Positions 53,297 through 61,081 of a stretch of 64,000 nucleotides of DNA are shown here, piece after piece. The DNA is from Syntrophomonas sp. GTDB lineage: Bacteria > Bacillota > Syntrophomonadia > Syntrophomonadales > Syntrophomonadaceae. Location of the stretch: NCBI GenBank assembly GCA_016841425.1, contig JAENZE010000001.1:62001-126000 (forward strand), in the 5' to 3' direction. The translations under genes and the position numbers were made by a program. The notes below the pieces were generated by a model. It did no database searches. It saw only the letters and a list, made by a program, of their open reading frames with translations, and was not told the DNA's origin. The stretch's first letter is position 1. Every line of letters begins with the position of its first letter.

Positions 53297-54016
53297 ATAT
53301 GCATTAAGGAAGAAGGTGATTATCTGGCTGCAGACATAAAAAACACAAGAATATATGATTTTGGGAACGATTTTGAAGCAATCTATTATAGATTAGGATG
53401 GGGTCATACTTCTAACACAGAGCAAAAGTTTAAACGTTCTCCCCGAGGTTGTTCTTCTGATTATGAAAGAAATCGGAAACGAAACATTCAAAAAGCTAGA
53501 TCAAAGATTAGAAGAATTATTAAATCGTATAACCTGGATCGGTTTGTTTCCCTTACATTTGCTGAAAACCAACAAAACATTAAAGAAGCAGATCATGAAT
53601 TTAGGAAATTTATGAAACGACTAGCAAGAAGATTCAAAGATCTTAAATATGTGGGGGTTAGAGAGTTTCAGGATCGGGGTGCTGTACATTACCATCTAGC
53701 TGTCAACCAATATATCAAACAAAAGCAATTAGCTGAGTTGTGGGGTCAAGGGTTTGTTTGGATTGAGAAAAAGACTAATGGGCAGGATCATTTAATTAAT
53801 TACCTTTGCAAATATCTTACAAAAGATGCAGGAGATGAAAGATTAAAAGGGCTTCATCTATACTTCTGTTCTCAAGGTTTAAAGATCTCATATGAAGATA
53901 AGTATTTTAATTCATCGAATGGAATGTTTGAATACCTGGAAGAAACACATGGGCAAAAGCTGAAAGGGAAAAGGATATTACATTTTCAGGAAGGGCAGGT
54001 GATATGGATTGGATAA
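53258..54016 (+). CDS. HUH endonuclease-like replication initiator (Rep)
   Basis: 252 aa from GTG 53258. Motif 1 RFVSLTFAEN (about 93-102), HUH motif GAVHYHLAV (His-Tyr-His, about 142-150) and a Tyr pair in NYLCKYLTKD (about 180-189) are in the order expected of rolling-circle Rep/relaxase-like enzymes that nick one strand and link to Tyr. The first 20 residues are encoded in the hairpin and are Gly/Pro-rich; no other start is available. It gives the element a circular replication mode. Confidence 0.78.
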   Translation: MGGYPGGPHYRQGICIKEEGDYLAADIKNTRIYDFGNDFEAIYYRLGWGHTSNTEQKFKRSPRGCSSDYERNRKRNIQKARSKIRRIIKSYNLDRFVSLTFAENQQNIKEADHEFRKFMKRLARRFKDLKYVGVREFQDRGAVHYHLAVNQYIKQKQLAELWGQGFVWIEKKTNGQDHLINYLCKYLTKDAGDERLKGLHLYFCSQGLKISYEDKYFNSSNGMFEYLEETHGQKLKGKRILHFQEGQVIWIG

Positions 54017-54125
54017 TATCAATAAACCCGTATCATGGCAGGATGAACGAAATCGTATTTGGGCGTTAATTATTGAGTTACAAAGACGAGTTAAACATCT
54101 AGAAAAACAAGCACAAGGCCAGTAG
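54009..54125 (+). CDS. 38-aa helical protein overlapping the Rep end
   Basis: TTG 54009 behind CAGGTGATATGGA, overlapping the last codons of Rep by 8 bp. The sequence after LDNINKPVSWQDERN is a helix with heptads (ALIIELQRRVKHLEKQAQ). Such small coiled-coil products often follow Rep genes; the role is unknown. Confidence 0.5.
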   Translation: MDNINKPVSWQDERNRIWALIIELQRRVKHLEKQAQGQ

Positions 54126-54128
54126 CAA

Positions 54129-54266
54129 CCGGCGATAGCCGGCGTACCTTGATATGGAGATGGGCTAGTGTGCAAGGCTAGCTGCCAGGGGCAGATCACG
54201 AAGCGCAGCGGAGGGTCTGCCCCTCAGTCTGCCTATAAGCACACGCCCAGAGGCTCCATGTCAAGG
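54129..54266. ncRNA. Highly structured G+C-rich block (RNA or single-strand origin)
   Basis: Hairpin CCGGC/GCCGG (54129-54142), then three nested stems: CCTTGATATGGAG with CTCCATGTCAAGG (54147-54159/54254-54266, 13 pairs incl. one G-T); TGGGC-(TA)-GTGTGC with GCACAC-GCCCA (54161-54173/54239-54249); and GGGGCAGA with TCTGCCCC (54188-54195/54216-54223). All pair almost without fault over 120 nt. No ORF. In rolling-circle replicons such a structure downstream of rep is often the single-strand origin; a structured RNA is the other option. Confidence 0.6.
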
Positions 54267-54443
54267 TTTGCGGATGGCCTCTTCTTTACTTGATATATAG
54301 GATTAATTTGACCGCGAAAATTATTGGGCTGATACGGGCTATAAAAATTTGTAAATATTACATGTAAAACAAGTGCATCTGGTGCATAATATTCCCATAT
54401 GATATTATAAAAAAAGGAAAGTTGGAATTACGGAGAGATGATA

Positions 54444-55190
54444 GTGAATATTAAACAAGCAAATGTAGTATTTGAATTTGATATTGATCCTAATATTATG
54501 CTAACTCTTGGGGGTCAAATTATTGAAATACAAAAAAAATATAACTGCAAGGTTCAGCAGATTAATGCTCAGAAAGCTCCACCTGATGTTCCGCGAATTG
54601 TAATAATATTTGAAAATTATATTATTAATATTTGCTTAAATAGATGCGAGTATATAATGCAGATTCCAAGTCATATATCTAATAATATTAATAATTGTAT
54701 AGATTACGTTAGCAATAATATTTCTCAGATTAATAGATATATTGCAGTAGACGATAGAGGGTATAACTGGACTGGTGTAATATTCCACAATGAATATCCA
54801 TCACAAGATAAGGAATTACCTTTGCTAGAATTAATAACACCTTTGTTTGATAGAATGATAAATATTGAAAGAAACAATCGAGAATTATCTTCCTTTCAGC
54901 TTCAATTTGGATTTAAAGAAGATGATTTGTTTTGCAATTATACAATTGGTGGTTATGAAACGAGAAATATTGAAGTGGAAATTAAACCTGGCAATAATGT
55001 AATTAATGTTAAGAAAGAAGAAGGGAAGAAAATTGAACAAGGCGTTTTGATAACAGTTGATATTAATGATAAACCTAAAATTGTGCATTTAAACGCTATT
55101 GATGATATGAATGTAATTTTTAGTAATATAAGATCTAAATTATCGAAACTGTCTGATACATTGAATATTAGAGGTGTTATTGATGAGTGA
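54444..55190 (+). CDS. Cargo operon gene A, unknown function
   Basis: 248 aa from GTG 54444 (6 nt after GGAGAG); ATG 54438 abuts the ribosome site. A+T-rich, Asn/Ile-rich. Starts with a beta-strand pair NIKQANVVFEFDI and has a mixed alpha-beta pattern with no recognisable motif; no signal peptide or membrane helix. Overall size and strand order remind me of the TIGR04255 family, but no signature allows a firm call. It overlaps gene B by 8 bp. Confidence 0.6.
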   Translation: MNIKQANVVFEFDIDPNIMLTLGGQIIEIQKKYNCKVQQINAQKAPPDVPRIVIIFENYIINICLNRCEYIMQIPSHISNNINNCIDYVSNNISQINRYIAVDDRGYNWTGVIFHNEYPSQDKELPLLELITPLFDRMINIERNNRELSSFQLQFGFKEDDLFCNYTIGGYETRNIEVEIKPGNNVINVKKEEGKKIEQGVLITVDINDKPKIVHLNAIDDMNVIFSNIRSKLSKLSDTLNIRGVIDE

Positions 55191-55542
55191 GATGGCGCTT
55201 AAAAAAAGTCTTACAGCAACTACATCATCGAACGTAGTATATCTACCAAGAAGAAGTAGCTCTCAGACTGTTGATTATGATTATTCTTTGGGCGGTATTA
55301 TAGGAAATCCTCATTTTGAGGAATATTTAAAGGATTTCATAGAAGGTTATATTGAAAAAAGTATGATTGATAATCTTTCTTTGGAACAACGGAAGAGCAA
55401 TAGTCCTTTCGATTCCGTATATTTAGCTGAACTAATTCCGGATCAATTATCTAATTCAAACATTATTAATATTAAATGTTTATCAGATAGGATTATAGAT
55501 TATTCTGATTCTATACAATTTAACGATGAATGGGATGATTAA
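55183..55542 (+). CDS. Cargo operon gene B, unknown function
   Basis: 119 aa from ATG 55183 (GGTG ribosome-like site inside gene A). Residues 15-35 are polar and basic (SSNVVYLPRRSSSQ), followed by helical segments (FEEYLKDFIEGYIEKSMIDNL) and an acidic tail ending in DEWDD. No domain recognised. Gene C begins 5 bp downstream. Confidence 0.55.
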   Translation: MSEMALKKSLTATTSSNVVYLPRRSSSQTVDYDYSLGGIIGNPHFEEYLKDFIEGYIEKSMIDNLSLEQRKSNSPFDSVYLAELIPDQLSNSNIINIKCLSDRIIDYSDSIQFNDEWDD

Positions 55543-55547
55543 TACTC

Positions 55548-56087
55548 ATGTACCTTAGTGATGATCTAACTGAAAGAGCTTTTTTGAGACAAGGAGATAT
55601 TATTTGTGACACGCATCTTCTTGGAGCTATAAATTTAAATTCGATCATTTATGAAGTGAATGCGGCTGGAGATAAGGTTGGATGGCGTGCATCTGCAAAA
55701 CCAACCTTTGGGCCAGCCATAGTGCTATCGCATTCCTGTGAATTGGATAGAGATGGAAATGGCATAAAGGTAACTAGTATTATTCTTGCTCCTATTCGGG
55801 ATGTAAATAAAGCTACATCCCCTGAAAAAGTCAGAGAATTGATTGAAAGTAATTTTATTGGTGAAGATACTACTCACAGTTATTTAAAATATTTTTACTT
55901 GGAACCACATCAATTATTATCTCAATTCCCAAATGGTACCATTGCTGATTTTTCGAAAATATATAGTGTTAGAAAACAATCATATGATCTATTGGTGCAA
56001 AACAAAGTACTTCAATTAGATTATGATGTTGTTGGGCATTTAGCTACAAAGTTGGCTTTATATTACTATAGGCAACAAACTGCATAA
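55548..56087 (+). CDS. Cargo operon gene C, SHSCELDR-motif protein
   Basis: 179 aa. FLRQGDIICDTHLL is followed by the motif IVLSHSCELDRDGNG (about 64-78), a His/Cys pair I have met in scattered hypothetical proteins of mobile regions, and by SIILAPI. A metal- or thiol-based active site is possible. No signal peptide. Together with genes A and B it forms a compact three-gene unit at the attR end, a usual place for cargo. Defence is one possibility. Confidence 0.6.
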   Translation: MYLSDDLTERAFLRQGDIICDTHLLGAINLNSIIYEVNAAGDKVGWRASAKPTFGPAIVLSHSCELDRDGNGIKVTSIILAPIRDVNKATSPEKVRELIESNFIGEDTTHSYLKYFYLEPHQLLSQFPNGTIADFSKIYSVRKQSYDLLVQNKVLQLDYDVVGHLATKLALYYYRQQTA

Positions 56088-56253
56088 TGTTTTAAATGTA
56101 AAATTAAAGAACATCTAATATTTCATTGGCTCATTTAATTACGACTTTTATAATAAATTACTTTTAAATAATCTTACTTAGAATAATGTAAAGCCAACTT
56201 AAATATTGACTACAAGAAACACTCCAAGATTTGTGCATACTACCCGTGTAGCC

Positions 56254-56265
56254 CCTCCGACACCA
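56254..56265 (+). other. attR core
   Basis: Second copy of CCTCCGACACCA. Only the tRNA 3' end is repeated; the sequence to its left (TGTAGCC) is element DNA and to its right host DNA. Confidence 0.78.
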
Positions 56266-56326
56266 TGATTATCAGTACCAAAATGGTATTTGAATATAAT
56301 TTTTAATGCATTATTATCAGCAATGG

Positions 56327-56360
56327 TAGCCGAATCACAGCATTCGGCTATTATCTTTTT
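56327..56360 (+). terminator. Terminator beyond attR, probably of the tRNA originally
   Basis: TAGCCGAAT / ATTCGGCTA (56327-56335 with 56342-56350) followed by TTATCTTTTT, 62 bp after attR. Before insertion it would have stood about 60 bp after the tRNA-Leu gene. Confidence 0.8.
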
Positions 56361-56406
56361 ACAGCTGGTTATCTAACCTCTTCTTTCCTGTAAAGGCATT
56401 CATAAT

Positions 56407-56571
56407 TTATGGCCATTCCGACACTAACTGCCCCGAAGAATTATATAACTTCCCGGGATCCCCATCGTTATTCCATATATATAAGCCGGTCCGTTTCAAG
56501 TAAGAGGGATACTTATCTATAGCTTCTTGTCCGCTTGTAACATAAACACACAGTACCGCCAGGTGATAGGA
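56407..56571 (-). pseudogene. Remnant of a protein C-terminus
   Basis: A 54-codon open stretch without ATG, GTG or TTG near its start. It reads as real protein (VTSGQEAIDKYPSYLKRTG, then LYIWNNDGDPGKLYNSSG and SEWP before TAA). It is probably the tail of a gene lost around the integration hot spot. Family not recognised. Confidence 0.35.
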
Positions 56572-56728
56572 TCAACCCTTCCGAAAAATACATGAAAATA
56601 TTATATAACAAAATTGGTATATGCTGGTAACCCATTTCGGCTTGCATGCATATTATAATAGACTTACTTATCCACACTTTAAAGGGCATTTGAATAAATA
56701 GTATAAATGAGAAGAGAAGGTGTTAATC

Positions 56729-56887
56729 ATGAGAACCTGCCAGTTTAAATATAAAGCGACATCCTATTTAGCAAATGTTTTTGGACTCATATTCGAAATG
56801 TTTTTTACCTTAATTGGCTACGTCTTATTTACTCCTCTGTTCATTCTGTTATTAATAGCCCTTGTAGCTCTTGGAGTATTGCATTAA
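56729..56887 (+). CDS. 52-aa small membrane protein
   Basis: ATG 56729 after GAGAAGGTG. MRTCQFKYKATSY is followed by a long hydrophobic stretch (FGLIFEMFFTLIGYVLFTPLF and ILLLIALVALGVL), i.e. one or two membrane helices. Codon pattern and ribosome site support it. Unknown function. Confidence 0.5.
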   Translation: MRTCQFKYKATSYLANVFGLIFEMFFTLIGYVLFTPLFILLLIALVALGVLH

Positions 56888-56978
56888 GAGATGATATTAT
56901 CTTTTTGGGCTAAGAAGGATAAATAGGAAAAATGTAGAAACTTATCTATAGTTAAATTTAATTTAAGGTGGGTATTTA

Positions 56979-57341
56979 ATGGCAGATAGTCTTTTGTCTT
57001 GGTCAACATTAATAACTTTATCAGGAGCTGCCATGATAACCTTTTTGATCGTTTTATATACTGACAAATTAGTGGATTCCTGGTGGAAATGGGGAACTGA
57101 CTTATATGCCGCAGCATGGGCCTTTATAATACTTGTCATTGCGAATATCGCTACAGGTGGTGATTGTAAGGATTGGAGGCTATACTGCCTAGCATTTTTC
57201 AATTCTTTCCTTGTAGCAGCTTCGGCCGGTAAATTGAGGGACAAGTCTATAGCCGAGGATGAAAAAAAGAAACAGAGAAATGCACAAAAAATAAATGAAA
57301 GCGGAGAGCCAGTAATCACTGAAGAAGGGGAATCTGTCTGA
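56979..57341 (+). CDS. Small membrane protein (holin-like)
   Basis: 120 aa. Three membrane segments (about 10-27, 45-62 and 70-85) and a charged C-terminal tail (KLRDKSIAEDEKKKQRNAQ). The layout is holin-like, but no signature is firm. An IS21 element has inserted so that its target duplication begins at the last base of the TGA stop; the gene itself is intact, but its terminator (59878) is now 2.5 kb away. Confidence 0.55.
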   Translation: MADSLLSWSTLITLSGAAMITFLIVLYTDKLVDSWWKWGTDLYAAAWAFIILVIANIATGGDCKDWRLYCLAFFNSFLVAASAGKLRDKSIAEDEKKKQRNAQKINESGEPVITEEGESV

Positions 57342-57473
57342 CTAGTGTAACTGCTAAACTAAATTGAACAGAGAACAACAAATAAGAATGAACAGTATTT
57401 ACCACAATCCTCCAAATTAGCTATGATAGAGCTGGAAATATAACAGCTTTTATCATAGCAAGAGGAGGAAGCA

Positions 57474-59063
57474 ATGAACGTAGTAGAAGGGTGGAATATG
57501 TATTTAGATATTCAGGATCTGAAGAAAATGCATTTTAATGTGAGCCAGATATCCCGGCGTCTAGATCTATCTCGAACCACAGTATATAAGTATCTGGATA
57601 TGACACCAGAAGAAATGGAGCAGATTTTAGAGAATCGAAAAACCAGAACTAAGAAATTAGATAAGCATCGAGAGTTAATTAAATCCTGGTTGATACAATA
57701 TCAGGATATGACTAGTGCACAGGTGTTCGACTGGCTGCAAGAAAGAAAACTTGATGGAGGTGTTAGCGAAGGAACAGTCCGAAATTATGTCAGACAATTA
57801 CGAGAGGAGTGTGGTATTCCCCAGGTTAAGTATGTACGTCAATATGAATCCGTTGATGAATTACCTGCCGGACAGCAAATGCAGATGGACTTTGGACAAA
57901 TCGGCCTACGTAGTAGCATTGGTAGAATAATAACTCTTTACTTTGCAACTTTCGTGCTGGCCCACTCCCGTCATAAATATGTGGAGTGGTTGGATCGTCC
58001 GTTCACAACTCGAGATTTAATAAATGTTCATGAAAATGCATTTGAATACTATGGAGGAATGACTAAGGAAATCGTATACGATCAGGACCATCTAATATTG
58101 GTCAGCGAAAATGGAGGAGACCTATTGCTCACCAAAGAGTTTGCAGACTACCAAAAGAACCGAAGATTCAAGATTTACATGTGTAGAAAAGCGGACCCGG
58201 AAACTAAGGGAAAGGTCGAAAATGTAGTGAAATATGTAAAAAGGAACTTTGCCAAAAACCGTACCTTTCACAACTTGGAAAAGTTAAACGAAGACTGTTG
58301 GGCCTGGTTAGAACGAACCGGCAATGGAAAAGTTCACAATACGACAAAAGAGATACCGGCAGAAGTGTTCGTCCTCGAAAAACAACACCTCATTCCGGCA
58401 CCCCACAAGATAAATATTTCAACTACTAAGATTATAACCAGAGTGATCCGTAAAGACAACACCATCATTTATCAGGGTAACCGTTACGCCTTACCTTTAG
58501 GAACTTATGCACCTGATCGGATGGTTGTCGTGCAAGAAGATAAGGGAATGCTGATTATTGAGAATCCTGATAACAACCAAGAAATAATCCGCTACCCCGT
58601 ATGCCTTGAAAAGGGCCGACTCATTAAAAGCAGTGATTGCCGCAGAGAAAAAGATAAAGGCATTGAGGCCTATTTACAAGAAGTGGCACAAATCCTTAAT
58701 GATTCCCCACAAGCTTATGATTTTCTAAGTTTAGTGCGACAGGAAAAACCTCGCTACATACGGGATCAATTGAAGATAATTAAAGACCACAGCAAGGATA
58801 AACCTTCTGAGATTATCACCAAGGCGCTAAACTATTGTTTGAAAAATAGACTTTACGGAGCAACCGATTTTGTGGATTCATTAAATCATTTTAACCATTT
58901 TTATTATCTTGCAGGAGAAAAACCGACTACGGGAAATCAGATAAATCCACTTTACGAGGTGGACCGTTCTGTACTGAAGACCCGTGTAGAAGTGCGGAAT
59001 ATGAACATCTATATACAAGAATTACAGGGAGTGAGAGAGTGTCAGCAGAACTTGAACGACTAA
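57474..59063 (+). CDS. istA: IS21 transposase IstA
   Basis: 529 aa. N-terminal HTH (FNVSQISRRLDLSRTTVYKYL, about 20-40), then an rve-type DDE domain: Asp in QMQMDFGQ, Asp in EIVYDQD and Glu in TKGKVENVVKYVK. The C-terminal beta barrel is present. The gene overlaps istB by 25 bp. An ATG at 57498 (MYLDIQDL) is an alternative start; 57474 has GGAGGAAGC ahead of it. Confidence 0.95.
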   Translation: MNVVEGWNMYLDIQDLKKMHFNVSQISRRLDLSRTTVYKYLDMTPEEMEQILENRKTRTKKLDKHRELIKSWLIQYQDMTSAQVFDWLQERKLDGGVSEGTVRNYVRQLREECGIPQVKYVRQYESVDELPAGQQMQMDFGQIGLRSSIGRIITLYFATFVLAHSRHKYVEWLDRPFTTRDLINVHENAFEYYGGMTKEIVYDQDHLILVSENGGDLLLTKEFADYQKNRRFKIYMCRKADPETKGKVENVVKYVKRNFAKNRTFHNLEKLNEDCWAWLERTGNGKVHNTTKEIPAEVFVLEKQHLIPAPHKINISTTKIITRVIRKDNTIIYQGNRYALPLGTYAPDRMVVVQEDKGMLIIENPDNNQEIIRYPVCLEKGRLIKSSDCRREKDKGIEAYLQEVAQILNDSPQAYDFLSLVRQEKPRYIRDQLKIIKDHSKDKPSEIITKALNYCLKNRLYGATDFVDSLNHFNHFYYLAGEKPTTGNQINPLYEVDRSVLKTRVEVRNMNIYIQELQGVRECQQNLND

Positions 59064-59794
59064 AAAGTGATATGAAACGTTTAAACATGACGGAAGCAGC
59101 CTCGGTGGTAGAAGAAATACTACTTGATGCCCAGATGAAGGAAACCAGTTATCAAGTGTTTCTAATGAACCTGGTAAAGCATGAGATAAAAAAACGGGAA
59201 GAAAAACAGCTAGGAAGGCTCTACAAGCTAGCAGCCTTCCCTGAACACAAAACTCTGGATGATTTTGACCTTTCAGAGCAACAGTCTCTAAGCAAAAAGC
59301 AATTAAAACAGTTACAAGAGCTTATCTGGCTGGAACAGGCCTACAATCTGATTTTGTTAGGACCTCCCGGGGTTGGGAAAACATGTTTGTCTATTGGACT
59401 GGGGATTGAAGCTATTAGCCGGGGCTACCGGACAACTTTTGTTCAGATGGATGAGCTGATACGTCTTTTAAAAACTGAGGAAATCAGCCGCAATTCCAGG
59501 GCAAAAGTAAAAAGAATGGTCGGTTCTGACCTGGTGATTATTGATGACTTAATGTTTATGGCTATTGACCGACACGAGGCAAACCTCTTTTTTCAACTAA
59601 TCAACAAGCTCTACGGCCAAGCTTCCATCATCATTACATCAAACAAGGGACCAGAAGATTGGGGAGATATCCTGGGTGACCCCGCCATTACAACTGCTAT
59701 TCTGGATCGCTTGATTCACAAAAGCGAGGTTATCTATCTAACCGGTGACAGCTATCGTATGAAGCACCGCCAAACCATTTTTGGCAATAATTAG
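59039..59794 (+). CDS. istB: IS21 helper ATPase IstB
   Basis: 251 aa AAA+ ATPase of the DnaC group. Walker A GPPGVGKTCLS (about 107-117) and Walker B DLVIIDDLMF are intact; ITSNKGPEDWGDILGD holds the sensor region. GTG start inside istA. Together with IstA it selects the target and assembles the transpososome. Confidence 0.95.
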   Translation: MSAELERLKSDMKRLNMTEAASVVEEILLDAQMKETSYQVFLMNLVKHEIKKREEKQLGRLYKLAAFPEHKTLDDFDLSEQQSLSKKQLKQLQELIWLEQAYNLILLGPPGVGKTCLSIGLGIEAISRGYRTTFVQMDELIRLLKTEEISRNSRAKVKRMVGSDLVIIDDLMFMAIDRHEANLFFQLINKLYGQASIIITSNKGPEDWGDILGDPAITTAILDRLIHKSEVIYLTGDSYRMKHRQTIFGNN

Positions 59795-59877
59795 GTGTCC
59801 AAAGTTATTTATCATTTTTTGTTCATTTTTACTTGACGGTTACAACTAGGCTAAATAAACTAATTATCTAAATCCAG

Positions 59878-59903
59878 GACCGGGTTGATACCCGGTCTTT
59901 TTG
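59878..59903 (+). terminator. Terminator separated from the 56979 gene by the IS
   Basis: GACCGGG / CCCGGTC (59878-59884 with 59891-59897), then TTTTTG, 28 bp beyond the right target duplicate. Confidence 0.82.
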
Positions 59904-59995
59904 TGGTTTCTTTCTGGAAATTATGTACTGTCTGGAATTAATACACAATATATGCTAAAATATGGATATTATCTAAGCCGAAAGCGAGTGATTTT

Positions 59996-60931
59996 ATGAC
60001 CCGTAAATCAGGAATAATTCTAATCAGTTTGTTTTTCATACTTATTGCGGGGGTTAGTGTTTACGCAACAGATACCGGAAGAATAATAGGAAGATGCAAT
60101 AAGTGCCACCAAACATTTGAATTCGACAGGTATCAAGAATATTGGATATGTCCCAGTTGTGGTCATTTGAATCATGAAATGCACCGTTTGGTGCCGGTCG
60201 CACCTACAAGACAGAAATACAATATTCCTGCATACGATGAATTAACGAAAATGACAGCTATTATTGATGGTAAGACACTAGTATGCGATCCACAAACTGT
60301 ATTATATAATGCTGTAGCATTAGTGCCTGCTAGAGATATTGCACAAGCTTTGGGAGCCGAGATTAGTTGGGACTCGATGAATCAATCCCTTGATATAGCG
60401 AAAGATAAACAGAAAATCACCCTGTATATATCATCCTTAGATGTGGCATATTGCTCAAACGTTGATAAATACCAAGAAGGGCCTATACTTCCTACATTAA
60501 AAATGGCCCCGATAATTATTAATAATAGAGCAATGATCCCTGTTGCATATGTGGCTGATAATTTTGGGTGCAGAACAGTAACAAATTTTAATGATATGAC
60601 CGTGACGATTACCACTAATCCAAAACCAACAACTGCCGAAATAGAAAATGCTATCGATATAGCAAAAAAATATTCTACTAATACTGATAATTATAAAATT
60701 CAAATACCTGGCTATGGTCATTATGATTATCCGCTAACGGGAGAATGGAGTATTGTCGAGATAGATGGTACGATCTCAAGGTTATTTGAGGATTCACTTG
60801 CTTCTGATAGTATAATAGTATTACATAAATGGTACCTGGAGGATTTCGGTGCTCCCCCGTATTTCTATGATTACTTCATGTTAAGAAATAATGCTGTAAT
60901 CGCTTCGGATTCTTATGAAGATATAAAGTAA
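59996..60931 (+). CDS. Secreted zinc-ribbon and copper-amine-oxidase-N protein
   Basis: 311 aa. Signal peptide (GIILISLFFILIAGVSVYA), a CNKCHQTF...CPSCGHLN zinc ribbon (about 35-62), then a copper amine oxidase N-terminal-like domain (about 85-205; VPARDIAQALGAEISWD and IPVAYVADNFGC). The C-terminal 100 residues are not recognised. Typical of wall-associated proteins of Clostridia. No clear ribosome site (GCGAGTG). Confidence 0.82.
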   Translation: MTRKSGIILISLFFILIAGVSVYATDTGRIIGRCNKCHQTFEFDRYQEYWICPSCGHLNHEMHRLVPVAPTRQKYNIPAYDELTKMTAIIDGKTLVCDPQTVLYNAVALVPARDIAQALGAEISWDSMNQSLDIAKDKQKITLYISSLDVAYCSNVDKYQEGPILPTLKMAPIIINNRAMIPVAYVADNFGCRTVTNFNDMTVTITTNPKPTTAEIENAIDIAKKYSTNTDNYKIQIPGYGHYDYPLTGEWSIVEIDGTISRLFEDSLASDSIIVLHKWYLEDFGAPPYFYDYFMLRNNAVIASDSYEDIK

Positions 60932-61081
60932 TTTCAGTTATTGTGGTTGAAATTGGGAAGGACATGTATTAAACATGGACCAGGTCCTGAAGGTTAAACA
61001 ACAAAGCGAACAAGCCTCTGATCCCCGGGAGGAAAAGAGGCTCAAAAGAAAGCCTATGTCTATGTTCAAGGGGGAAGGTTT

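Larger units (their letters stand above)
50478..56265. mobile_element. Integrative element in tRNA-Leu with serine recombinase and HUH Rep
   Basis: Bounded by the 12-bp direct repeat CCTCCGACACCA at 50478-50489 (tRNA 3' end) and 56254-56265. The interior, 5.8 kb, is clearly more A+T-rich than the flanks and holds only mobile-type or unassigned genes: large serine recombinase, S24-like repressor, small protein, HUH Rep, 38-aa protein, a structured block, then a three-gene cargo operon. No capsid or conjugation genes. It looks like a small integrative element that can replicate as a circle. Confidence 0.85.
57346..59844 (+). mobile_element. Intact IS21-family insertion sequence
   Basis: 2,499 bp, flanked by a 5-bp ACTAG duplication (57341-57345 and 59845-59849). 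Ends start TGTAAC and end GTTACA; the outer 25 bp of both ends agree at 18 positions, including TGAACA 20 bp inside. It carries istA and istB in the order and overlap typical of the family. Both genes look functional. Confidence 0.92.

Noticed and set aside
53046-54016. Small protein and Rep as one protein made by -1 frameshifting
   Set aside because: The frames abut at TAGTG within a hairpin, but no good slippery heptamer was seen; simple translational coupling is the plainer reading.
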